This document shows positions 1 to 6,034 of a stretch of 7,117 bases of DNA, piece by piece (position 1 is the stretch's first letter; each line of letters begins with the position of its first letter). Position numbers and translations under genes: made by a program. Origin of the DNA: Bacillota bacterium (GTDB lineage Bacteria > Bacillota > Sulfobacillia > RBS10-35 > JAJYVN01); NCBI GenBank assembly GCA_021791995.1, contig JAJYVN010000154.1:1-7117 (forward strand), read 5' to 3'. The notes under the pieces were generated by a model that was not told the DNA's origin, did not search any database, and was given only the letters and a program-made list of their open reading frames with translations.

Positions 1-81
1 CACCCACCGCCAACCTTCGTCCGTTTTCACCTTCAGGCGAACGAAACCATCGCGATAGTCAGCGAAATGCACCTTGGCCAT
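1..81 (-). CDS. Possible N-terminal part of an unrecognised protein running off the left edge
   Basis: On the minus strand an open frame starts with ATG at 81-79 and stays open for 27 codons to the window edge. It begins MAKVHFADYRDGF and continues with a Lys/Arg/Trp-rich stretch ending EGWRWV. The codons look like ordinary coding sequence and the peptide is mixed hydrophilic/aromatic rather than shadow-like, but I do not recognise a family. A GGCGGA purine run abuts the ATG, which is too close for a normal ribosome site; it is better spaced for the in-frame GTG at 72-70, so the start could be there. Upstream in this frame there is no other ATG or GTG before the TAG at 156-154. The gene would be divergent from the SLH protein gene, leaving about 96 bp between their starts. 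Function unknown; it could also be a chance frame. Confidence 0.4.
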   Translation of the reverse strand, partial: MAKVHFADYRDGFVRLKVKTDEGWRWV

Positions 82-177
82 TCCGCCATAGGCCGTCCGA
101 TGCGGGTATCGTGTCCCCCAAGAAAGGGATTCCTCCGTAGCCGGGGAATACCACTATCGAATGGTGGCGATCACGGG
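82..177. promoter_or_regulatory. Divergent intergenic region with a potential leader hairpin
   Basis: This gap separates the possible minus-strand gene from the SLH protein gene. It contains GGTAT (105-109) complementary to ATACC (148-152). Nested inside are two competing pairings, TCCC (114-117) with GGGA (126-129) and TCCCC (114-118) with GGGGA (143-147). A second small inverted repeat, CCAC (151-154) with GTGG (164-167), lies just before the downstream start. I found no convincing -35/-10 pair on either strand. The structure may be a 5' leader of the SLH gene, but it matches no riboswitch class I can assign. Confidence 0.3.
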
Positions 178-2208
178 ATGGGCATTCGGCACGTTGCGCC
201 AGGACTCCTTGCGTTGTTCGTTGCGACGATGCTCTGGGCTGGGGCCAGTGCGGCGCAGTCCAGCACCGCACCGCCCTTCTTTAGCGACGTCTCTGGGTCC
301 GCGTTGTGGGCCATGACGGCCGTCGAGGAACTCGCGGCACAGGGCATCGTCAACGGGGTCGCCGCAGGGACCTACGACCCATCGGGCCCTGTCACGGAGG
401 CAGAGGTGTTGGCGACGCTTGTGCGGATGCTTGGGCTCCCGACCACAAGTGCGGTTTCCGCTGTTCCTGTCTCGACACCGGCTTGGGCACAAGGGGATGT
501 GGCAGCGGCGATGGCCGATGACCTGGTGCCGGGCTTCAGCGCGCTTGCGCCCAATGATTCCGCCTCGCGACTCTGGGCCTTGGACGCCCTCCTGCGGGCG
601 ATGGGGGAGCAATCCAGTGCTGCGGCCGATGCGTCGCTGCCCCTCCCATACAGCGACGCGGCCTCGATTCCAGCTGCCGAGCACGGCTACGTAGCCATCG
701 GCACCAAGATCGGGATCGTGACCGGCTTTCCCAATGGGAGCTTTGAGCCGAATGTGCCGGTCTCGCGCGCTGAGTGGGCCGTGATGCTCGAGCGGCTTGA
801 GACGCAGGATGCCCGTGTTGCCCAAACGCTACCGGCGGTCGAAACCGGTTTTGCAGCGGTTTCTGCCGCAGCCGGTGCCGTCACGGTGAGCGACCAGAGC
901 ACGTCCGTCGACTGTGGCCTTCCGGCCGCATGGGTCGAATCCACGACGACGGTGGTCGGCGGAACCACCGAGTGCGCGGTGGGCGATGATGGGGCGCTTG
1001 TGCTATGGGACGGGGCGGTGATGGCTCCGTCGCTTGCACCCTATGTTCCGGCGGGGCAACCCGTTGTACTGGTCGGCGGCACCTCCCGTCCGAGTTTGGT
1101 GCTCCTGGGCAGTTTCGCCTCCACCGCGCCGCCGGCGGCGGCGGTGGAGGAGGCGCAGATGACGCAGGAGGCAGAGGGCACCATCGCGTCGGTGACGGCG
1201 GCGTTCTACGATTCGAGCCGCGGCATGTGGACGAATAGCCAAGGGCAACTCGGCGCTTCCTTCACACCGGCGGATGTCTGGCCATATGCCTGCGGCTTGG
1301 ATGCCCTCGAGGAAGTGGCCGCGCTGCCCACGGGAGAAGGTCTTTTGACGCAGGTGCAGACGCTGGTGCAGAATCTCGCGCAATACTGGGATGCGGCGGC
1401 CCCGGTTCCGGCCTATGCACCAACGCCTGGCAGTGGTCCCAACACCAATAAGTTCTTTGACGACAACGACTGGTCAGGGCTCGATTTGGTCCAAGCGTAT
1501 CGGTTGACCCGTGATGCCCAAGACCTCACGCAGGCCGAGGCCGTCTTTCGCTACGAGGAATCCGGCTGGGACAGCACGGCAGGAGGAATCTTCTGGAACG
1601 ACCAGCGACAGTATCGCAATACACCCGCCAATGCGCCAGCGGTCGAGTTGGGGGCCGAGCTTTATCTGCTGACGGGGCAACAGACGTATCTCTCCTGGGC
1701 GGAAAAGATTTATGCCTGGGAAGTCCAGAATCTGGTGAATCCGTCCAGCGGGGCGGTGTATGATGGGATCCAGTCTTCGGGGACCGAGGTTCGGGATCTC
1801 TGGACATACAACCAAGGCACGGTCATCGGCGCCAGCGTTCTGTTGTACAAGATCACCCAACAGAAGGCATACCTTACGCAGGCCGAAGCGACCTTTGCGT
1901 TCACGGACCAGCAGATGGTGCAAACGGGTGGGGTTTTGGTCGCGCAAGCGGACTTCAACGGCATCTTGGCCGATAACCTGGTTCTGCTCTACAGCGTGGA
2001 TCCAGATCCCGCTATTGCCACCCTTTTGAATGTCAATGCGCAGGCGGCGTGGACTCTTGCGCGCAACACCGCGACCGGTCTGGTGGGAGCGAATTGGGAT
2101 GGCCCGCCGCCCTCCGGATCGGTGTCGCTACTCACAGAGAGTGGAGCCATCCGTCTCTTGGCCGCAGCGGCGGCGATCGACGGAATGGAGGCAGCAAGCG
2201 GGGCTTGA
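178..2208 (+). CDS. Secreted SLH-domain protein with C-terminal GH76-like (alpha-mannanase family) domain
   Basis: The 676-residue protein is predicted to be exported and held on the cell surface. Residues 1-27 form a signal peptide: short basic start MGIRHVAPG, hydrophobic LLALFVATMLW core, Ala-rich cleavage region near ASAAQ. Three SLH-type repeats follow at about 33-85, 102-143 (degenerate) and 157-209; the first and third keep the FSDV or YSDA opening and the G-x-[YF]-[DE]P-x-x-P-V turn. SLH repeats usually bind pyruvylated secondary cell-wall polymer. Residues 210-330 are an unassigned Ala/Val/Thr-rich region. Residues 332-676 resemble the (alpha/alpha)6-barrel GH76 family: VWPYACGLDAL at 367-377, the paired acidic residues in FFDDNDW (Asp428/Asp429, the expected catalytic pair), and YNQG at 544-547. 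GH76 members cleave alpha-1,6-mannan; the substrate here is inferred only. The frame extends upstream to an ATG at 67, but that would put 37 residues before the signal peptide, so 178 is preferred. Its ribosome site is weak (GGTGG at 163-167). Confidence 0.85.
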   Translation: MGIRHVAPGLLALFVATMLWAGASAAQSSTAPPFFSDVSGSALWAMTAVEELAAQGIVNGVAAGTYDPSGPVTEAEVLATLVRMLGLPTTSAVSAVPVSTPAWAQGDVAAAMADDLVPGFSALAPNDSASRLWALDALLRAMGEQSSAAADASLPLPYSDAASIPAAEHGYVAIGTKIGIVTGFPNGSFEPNVPVSRAEWAVMLERLETQDARVAQTLPAVETGFAAVSAAAGAVTVSDQSTSVDCGLPAAWVESTTTVVGGTTECAVGDDGALVLWDGAVMAPSLAPYVPAGQPVVLVGGTSRPSLVLLGSFASTAPPAAAVEEAQMTQEAEGTIASVTAAFYDSSRGMWTNSQGQLGASFTPADVWPYACGLDALEEVAALPTGEGLLTQVQTLVQNLAQYWDAAAPVPAYAPTPGSGPNTNKFFDDNDWSGLDLVQAYRLTRDAQDLTQAEAVFRYEESGWDSTAGGIFWNDQRQYRNTPANAPAVELGAELYLLTGQQTYLSWAEKIYAWEVQNLVNPSSGAVYDGIQSSGTEVRDLWTYNQGTVIGASVLLYKITQQKAYLTQAEATFAFTDQQMVQTGGVLVAQADFNGILADNLVLLYSVDPDPAIATLLNVNAQAAWTLARNTATGLVGANWDGPPPSGSVSLLTESGAIRLLAAAAAIDGMEAASGA

Positions 2209-2234
2209 CGCTCGGCCATCCCGCTCGGTATCAT
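2205..2234 (+). promoter_or_regulatory. Sigma-A-type promoter of the aspS T-box transcript
   Basis: A -35 box TTGACG (2205-2210) and a -10 box TATCAT (2229-2234) are separated by 18 nt. This places the transcription start near 2241, just before the first T-box helix. The -35 box includes the TGA stop codon of the SLH gene, so the aspS unit is packed directly against the upstream gene. No terminator separates the two genes; the T-box terminator would be the first stop for read-through. Confidence 0.75.
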
Positions 2235-2423
2235 GAACCGCGTCCGATGATGGGGAAGAGGCTCCTCTTTTGCGAGACTCGAGCGAGTCGGCGGTGGTGC
2301 GAGGCCGACGTCTCGGGGGAGCGGGACAACCCCCAGGATGCCTGCGGACGGTAGGCGGGGTCCCGCCGTTATGGGGAAGACCGGGTTGGATCCCGGAAGA
2401 GGCCTCGCCGTGCACGAGGCGAA

Positions 2424-2457
2424 GTTGGGTGGTATCGCGAGCATGCCTCGCCCCGAT
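2424..2457 (+). promoter_or_regulatory. T-box antiterminator
   Basis: GTTGGG (2424-2429) pairs with CCCGAT (2452-2457), and GCGAG (2437-2441) pairs with CTCGC (2447-2451) around the loop CATGC. Between the helices is the 7-nt bulge TGGTATC (2430-2436), whose first four bases would bind the free NCCA end of the tRNA. The family consensus bulge is UGGNACC, so position six is C to U here. The 3' arm reuses bases 2447-2454 of the terminator, so the two folds exclude each other. Confidence 0.85.
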
Positions 2458-2477
2458 CTGGGGGCGGGGCATTTTAT
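2445..2477 (+). terminator. Rho-independent terminator of the aspS T-box
   Basis: GCCTCGCCCC (2445-2454) pairs with GGGGCGGGGC (2461-2470) over ten consecutive pairs, one of them a T-G wobble. The loop is GATCTG, followed by the short T-rich run ATTTTAT. It lies 23 nt before the aspS start and is the default fold when charged tRNA-Asp prevails. Confidence 0.9.
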
Positions 2478-2499
2478 GTTCTGGGAGGGAGATGTCGAT

Positions 2500-4305
2500 A
2501 TGAATCTGCGCAGGACGCATGGGTGTGGAGAGTTGCGCGCAGGAGATCAGGGTCGAGAGGTGACGGTATGTGGCTGGGTCAACACCAGTCGGGACCACGG
2601 TGGGCTGACCTTCGTGGACCTCTCGGATCGCAGTGGTGTGGTGCAGGTTGTCTTCGACCCCGGTGAGAACGGAGCGCTTTGGCGGGCGGCCAAGGAATGG
2701 CGCGGGCAGTGGTGCGTTGCCATCTCGGGTCGGGTGCGGTGCAGGCTGGTAGGAAACGAGAACCCGCGGCTTCCGACCGGAGCGGTGGAGATCCTGCCCC
2801 ACGCGGCAGAGGTTCTCTCGCGTAGTCGACCGCTACCCTTTCCCCTGGAGAGTGCCGACGCCGCGGATGAGACTTTGCGGTTGCGCCACCGCTATCTGGA
2901 CCTGCGGCGCCCGGAACTCCAGGCCAATCTGACCTTGCGGCACCGCTTCACCAAGGCAGTGCGCGACTTCATGGACGCCAAAGGGTTTCTGGAGATCGAA
3001 ACCCCAACCCTCACCCGAAGCACGCCCGAGGGCGCGCGTGACTACCTCGTTCCCACAAGGCTTGCCCCTGCGTACTTCTATGCCTTACCGCAGTCGCCCC
3101 AGATCTATAAGCAGCTCCTGATGATCGGTGGACTGGAGCGCTACTTCCAAATTGCCCGGTGTTGGCGGGACGAGGACCTGCGTGCGAATCGGCAGCCGGA
3201 ATTTACGCAGATTGACGTCGAGATGAGCTTTGTGGAGGCCGAAGACGTGATGGCTCTTGCAGAGGACATGATCCGCACCACCTTCCGGGCGGTGGGCGGA
3301 CCCGAGTTGCCCGATCCGTTGCCCCGGCTGACATATGCCGAGGCGATGCGCCGATTCGGTTCAGACAAGCCAGACCTGCGCATCCCTCTCGAGATCCATG
3401 ACCTGTCGGAGGCGTTTGCGAAAACTGCTTTCCAGGGATTTGCTCGGGTGCTGCAGACCGGTGGTGTGGTGCGAGCGTTGGGGGTTCCGGGAGGGGCAGG
3501 GCTCACTCGGAGGGAACTGGACGCGCTCATGGAGGAAGTCCGCAGCCGTGGTGCGAGTGGGTTGAGTTGGCTTCTGCTCGGTGGGGATGGGGAGCGGCGT
3601 GTTCGAGGACCATCCGGACCCGCCGTCCGTTCGCCGATTGCGAAGTTCCTCTCCGACGAGGAGATCTCGGCCCTTGTCTCCACCACCGGGGTGGGTGCGG
3701 GGGACGCTGTCTTGGTGGTGGCGGACCTCCCGGCGGTTGCGGCGGCGGTGCTGGGATGGCTCCGGCTCTGGGCGGGTGCGCGGATGCCACGCTCGGAGGT
3801 GGGTTGGAAGGCTCTGTGGGTCACGGACTTCCCGCTCGTGGAGTGGGAGGCGGAGGAGGGGCGGTTTGTCGCGGTGCATCACCCCTTCACCGCTCCCTGT
3901 CCGGAGGATCTTGGGCGTCTCACCACGGACCCGGCCTCCGTCGTCTCTCTCAGCTATGACTTGGTGATCAACGGGGAGGAGGTGGGTGGAGGCAGCATCC
4001 GAAACCATGATATGGATATTCAGCGCCAGCTCTTCTCGGTCCTCGGGATTTCGAAGGAGGAGGCGGAGGGCAAGTTTGGGTTCCTGTTGGATGCCCTGAC
4101 ATATGGCCCTCCACCCCACGGCGGAGTGGCCTTCGGCCTGGACCGCTTGGTGATGGAGTTGGCGGGAACCGACTCGATTCGAGACGTCATTGCCTTCCCC
4201 AAAGCCGCGCGTGGCAATGATCCCCTAACGGGGGCACCGGCACCGGTCAGCACGGCCCAGTTGCGGGAGTTGCACTTACGGACCGAGGCCGGTAGCCACG
4301 CCTGA
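2500..4305 (+). CDS. aspS: Aspartyl-tRNA synthetase, bacterial type, probably non-discriminating (Asp/Asn)
   Basis: The cytosolic class II synthetase attaches Asp to tRNA-Asp. The 601-residue length is normal for the bacterial form. The N-terminal OB fold (about 1-105) holds the anticodon-contact equivalents Arg31, Phe38 and Gln49. Motif 1 (FLEIETPTLTRSTPEGARDY) begins near residue 164. The aspartate site ALPQSPQIYKQ and motif 2 (RCWRDEDLRANRQPEFTQID) follow. The bacterial GAD insertion lies at about 285-420, and motif 3 (GVAFGLDRLVM) near the C terminus. Residues His33 and Gly85 match the non-discriminating signature known from Pseudomonas aeruginosa AspRS, where discriminating enzymes have Leu and Lys; such enzymes also charge tRNA-Asn for GatCAB. 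Start: the frame reaches back to 2338, but that lies inside the T-box, whereas ATG 2500 follows GGGAGGGAGA (2483-2492) at good spacing. Regulation is by the T-box leader. The stop codon lies 9 bp before the next promoter. Confidence 0.97.
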   Translation: MNLRRTHGCGELRAGDQGREVTVCGWVNTSRDHGGLTFVDLSDRSGVVQVVFDPGENGALWRAAKEWRGQWCVAISGRVRCRLVGNENPRLPTGAVEILPHAAEVLSRSRPLPFPLESADAADETLRLRHRYLDLRRPELQANLTLRHRFTKAVRDFMDAKGFLEIETPTLTRSTPEGARDYLVPTRLAPAYFYALPQSPQIYKQLLMIGGLERYFQIARCWRDEDLRANRQPEFTQIDVEMSFVEAEDVMALAEDMIRTTFRAVGGPELPDPLPRLTYAEAMRRFGSDKPDLRIPLEIHDLSEAFAKTAFQGFARVLQTGGVVRALGVPGGAGLTRRELDALMEEVRSRGASGLSWLLLGGDGERRVRGPSGPAVRSPIAKFLSDEEISALVSTTGVGAGDAVLVVADLPAVAAAVLGWLRLWAGARMPRSEVGWKALWVTDFPLVEWEAEEGRFVAVHHPFTAPCPEDLGRLTTDPASVVSLSYDLVINGEEVGGGSIRNHDMDIQRQLFSVLGISKEEAEGKFGFLLDALTYGPPPHGGVAFGLDRLVMELAGTDSIRDVIAFPKAARGNDPLTGAPAPVSTAQLRELHLRTEAGSHA

Positions 4306-4314
4306 TGCGCCTCG

Positions 4315-4344
4315 TTGCATCGGGCCACGCACCGGTGGTATGCT
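4315..4344 (+). promoter_or_regulatory. Promoter of the 6S-like RNA
   Basis: TTGCAT (4315-4320) and TATGCT (4339-4344) are 18 nt apart, giving a predicted start near 4350-4351. This coincides with the 5' end of the long paired RNA described next. The promoter begins immediately after the aspS stop codon. Confidence 0.65.
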
Positions 4345-4350
4345 CCCAAG

Positions 4351-4550
4351 AGTCAGCCGCTACTACCGTGTGCGAGACGGCGTCGGGCATGTGGAACCTA
4401 CGCCACACACTCGGGAGCTACTCTCCGTGGGCCAGCGTGCAGCCGACTGCCATTCGGCCGGAAGCCCACAACGTCCACGGGAGGCACCCACCTGCCAGGG
4501 GCAGGTTCTGAGCACCCGGCGTCTACGGCACGGCGGGGCGGCTGCATTCT
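4351..4550 (+). ncRNA. ssrS: Probable 6S RNA (sigma-70/sigma-A RNA polymerase regulator)
   Basis: This non-coding gap folds as one long interrupted hairpin with the 6S architecture. Closing stem: CAGCCGC (4354-4360) with GCGGCTG (4538-4544), CCGTG (4366-4370) with CACGG (4529-4533), AGACG (4375-4379) with CGTCT (4520-4524), CGGG (4384-4387) with CCCG (4515-4518). A large central bubble follows. Its 3' strand carries a perfect 7-bp hairpin, ACCTGCC (4490-4496) with GGCAGGT (4500-4506), as expected for 6S RNA. Terminal stem: GTGGGC (4427-4432) with GCCCAC (4464-4469), capped by GCCGA/TCGGC (4442-4446, 4454-4458). ATTCTTT after the closing stem suits a 3' end. 6S RNA mimics an open promoter and sequesters housekeeping RNA polymerase in slow growth. 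From memory, Bacillota 6S genes often lie near aspS and rarA, which fits. No primary-sequence search was possible. Confidence 0.7.
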
Positions 4551-4577
4551 TTGTCGTGGGCTCCCTGAGGTGATGGG

Positions 4578-5936
4578 GTGGAGCGGCCAGCGCAGCGTAG
4601 TCTGTTCAGCGACGATCCTTCGCCCCCGCGCACCGAGGCGGTGGTGGTTGCGCCCTTGGCTGCGCGCATGCGACCGCGGTCGCTGGATGAGTTCGTCGGC
4701 CAGAGGGAACTAGTGGGTCCGGGCGGTGTCCTGCGCCAGTTGTTGGAGCGCGGTCCCCTCCCGTCCATGATTCTTTGGGGGCCGCCAGGGTGCGGCAAGA
4801 CCACGCTTGCGCTTTTACTCGCCGAGTTGGCTGGTTCTGCGGTGGTGTCTCTCTCTGCGGTGGATAGCGGTGTGGCAGAGTTGCGCGCTGCTCGGCGGGA
4901 CGCAATGCGCCATCGGGCGGCTGGCCGTTCCACGGTCCTCTTCGTCGATGAGCTGCACCGTTGGAGCAAAGCACAACAGGATGCCGTATTGCCCCATGTG
5001 GAGAGTGGCCTTCTGACCCTGATTGGTGCCACGACGGAGAATCCCGGCTTTGAGGTGATTGCGCCGCTTCGCTCACGCGTGCGCCTCTTCCACCTGTGGC
5101 CGTTGGAGGACGCCGATCTCCGTCGCATCGTGGAACGCGCGCTCTCGGATGACCGCGGTTTGGGGGCGGGGGTGGTCTTGGACGAAGCGGCCGAGACGCT
5201 GTTGCTGCGTTGGGCGGGTGGGGACGCGCGTTCCGCCCTGATGCTGTTGGACCTTGCCGCTTCCGCTACGGAGCCGGATGCCGATGGAACGAGGCGGATC
5301 AGCCTGGAGGTGATCGAGCGGGTGGCGCAGCGGCCAATCCTCGATCACGACCGTGCCGGTGCGAACCACTATGACGTCATTTCCGCGCTCATCAAATCGA
5401 CGCGCGGATCCGATCCGGACGCGGCGGTCTTTTGGTTGGCGCGGGCCCTGGAGGCAGGGGAGGATCCCCTCTTTGTCGCACGGCGTCTCGTGATCTTGGC
5501 GGCGGAGGACATCGGTCTAGCGGAGCCACAGGCCCTGCCGCTGGCAGTGGCCACGTACCAGGCCACGCACGTGTTGGGCTGGCCGGAGTGTTACTTGCCA
5601 CTCTGCGAGGCCACCCTGTTTTTGGCCCTGGCACCCAAGAGCAACTCTGCCCTGGTGGCGTACCAAGCCGCAAAGCGAGATCTGGAGCAGCATCCTGCGG
5701 TTTCGGTTCCACTGCATCTGCGAAACGCCGTTACGGCGTTGGATCGAGCGGAGGGCCACGGCCAGGGGTATCGGTATGCGCATGACTTCCCGGGCGGGGT
5801 GGCTCCGCAGGTGCATCTGCCGGAGGAACGGATCGGCGCCGTTTATTACGAGGGCAGTGCGCAGGGGGCCGAGGCCACCCTTGTGGAGCGTGCGGCGCGC
5901 CTTCGCCGTCAGCTTATGGGGGCGGATTCCAAGTAG
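4578..5936 (+). CDS. rarA: Replication-associated recombination protein A (AAA+ ATPase)
   Basis: RarA (MgsA; relative of eukaryotic WRNIP1) is a cytosolic clamp-loader-like ATPase that acts with SSB at stalled forks and DNA ends. The 452 residues are full length. Visible in order: the family opening LAARMRPRSLDEFVGQ (28-42), Walker A GPPGCGKT (68-75), Walker B LFVDE within VDELHRWSKAQQD (121-135), sensor 1 ATTENP (151-156), and an arginine finger in LRSRVRLF near Arg167. The C-terminal half (about 185-440) has the MgsA lid and tetramerisation regions, including HYDVISALIKSTRGSDPDAA and an AEDIGLA segment. The start is GTG 4578, preceded by GAGGTGA (4567-4573); an ATG at 4573 is in another frame. 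QRSLF (residues 6-10) resembles a sliding-clamp-binding pentapeptide. The gene sits 27 bp after the 6S-like RNA, and no separate promoter is obvious, so read-through from that transcript is possible. Confidence 0.96.
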   Translation: MERPAQRSLFSDDPSPPRTEAVVVAPLAARMRPRSLDEFVGQRELVGPGGVLRQLLERGPLPSMILWGPPGCGKTTLALLLAELAGSAVVSLSAVDSGVAELRAARRDAMRHRAAGRSTVLFVDELHRWSKAQQDAVLPHVESGLLTLIGATTENPGFEVIAPLRSRVRLFHLWPLEDADLRRIVERALSDDRGLGAGVVLDEAAETLLLRWAGGDARSALMLLDLAASATEPDADGTRRISLEVIERVAQRPILDHDRAGANHYDVISALIKSTRGSDPDAAVFWLARALEAGEDPLFVARRLVILAAEDIGLAEPQALPLAVATYQATHVLGWPECYLPLCEATLFLALAPKSNSALVAYQAAKRDLEQHPAVSVPLHLRNAVTALDRAEGHGQGYRYAHDFPGGVAPQVHLPEERIGAVYYEGSAQGAEATLVERAARLRRQLMGADSK

Positions 5937-5958
5937 CTGGCACTGCCTGGAATCCCGC
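5922..5958 (+). repeat. Inverted repeat spanning the rarA stop codon
   Basis: GGATTCC (5924-5930) is perfectly complementary to GGAATCC (5949-5955). The stem extends by two pairs (GC 5922-5923 with GC 5957-5958) if C5956 is bulged. The loop holds the rarA stop codon and can form a small inner GGC/GCC pair. No T-run follows, so it is at most a weak terminator or an mRNA 3'-end hairpin. Confidence 0.5.
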
Positions 5959-5987
5959 TTGCCAGATCGTGTTTAGCGACGTACACT
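5959..5987 (+). promoter_or_regulatory. Promoter of motB
   Basis: TTGCCA (5959-5964) and TACACT (5982-5987) are 17 nt apart, predicting transcription start near 5994. This excludes the upstream GTG at 5969 as a start codon for the MotB gene and leaves a leader of about 40 nt before ATG 6035. Confidence 0.6.
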
Positions 5988-6034
5988 CTACGCGAGTTGG
6001 GATGTGCTGGGCGCTGGCCTGCACAAGCGGGGGA

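Larger units (their letters stand above)
2241..2480 (+). promoter_or_regulatory. T-box leader, aspartate-specific (tRNA-Asp sensor)
   Basis: Stem I can be traced in full. TGGGG (2251-2255) pairs with CCCCA (2331-2335). The specifier loop has AAGAG (2256-2260) on one side and the codon GAC (2325-2327, Asp) followed by A on the other. GCTCCTC (2261-2267) pairs with GGGGAGC (2316-2322), CGAGAC (2273-2278) with GTCTCG (2310-2315), and GTCGGC (2287-2292) with GCCGAC (2304-2309). The distal AGCGA bulge (2282-2286) and the GGTGGTGCGAG terminal loop (2293-2303) match the T-loop pair that docks on the tRNA elbow. Further hairpins are CCGGG/CCCGG (2381-2385, 2392-2396) and a stem III candidate GCCTCG/CGAGGC (2402-2407, 2415-2420). 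The T-box sequence lies at 2422-2439. The element should allow aspS transcription when tRNA-Asp is uncharged; the specifier agrees with the gene downstream. Confidence 0.95.

Noticed and set aside
101..155. Resemblance of the segment GTAGCCGGGGAATACC to the 3' part of a cyclic-di-GMP-I riboswitch
   Set aside because: The upstream hallmarks (GCAAACC, a docking GAAA tetraloop on a proper stem, and ACGCAAAGCC) are missing, so only a short 3' similarity remains.
67..177. Start of the SLH-GH76 gene at ATG 67
   Set aside because: It would place 37 hydrophilic residues before a normal signal peptide and overlaps a coding-like minus-strand frame; ATG 178 directly begins the signal peptide.
2338..2499. 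Upstream extension of aspS to ATG 2338
   Set aside because: The added 54 codons lie within the T-box leader and terminator; ATG 2500 has the ribosome site and the conserved AspRS N terminus.
3141..4119. Long minus-strand frames opposite aspS (up to about 250 codons)
   Set aside because: They are antisense shadows of a high-GC gene with Arg/Pro/Ser-rich composition; aspS itself has all its motifs.
4305..4713. Small plus-strand frames between aspS and rarA and into rarA
   Set aside because: They are low-complexity Arg/Pro/His peptides with no ribosome site and overlap a well-paired RNA structure or the rarA gene.
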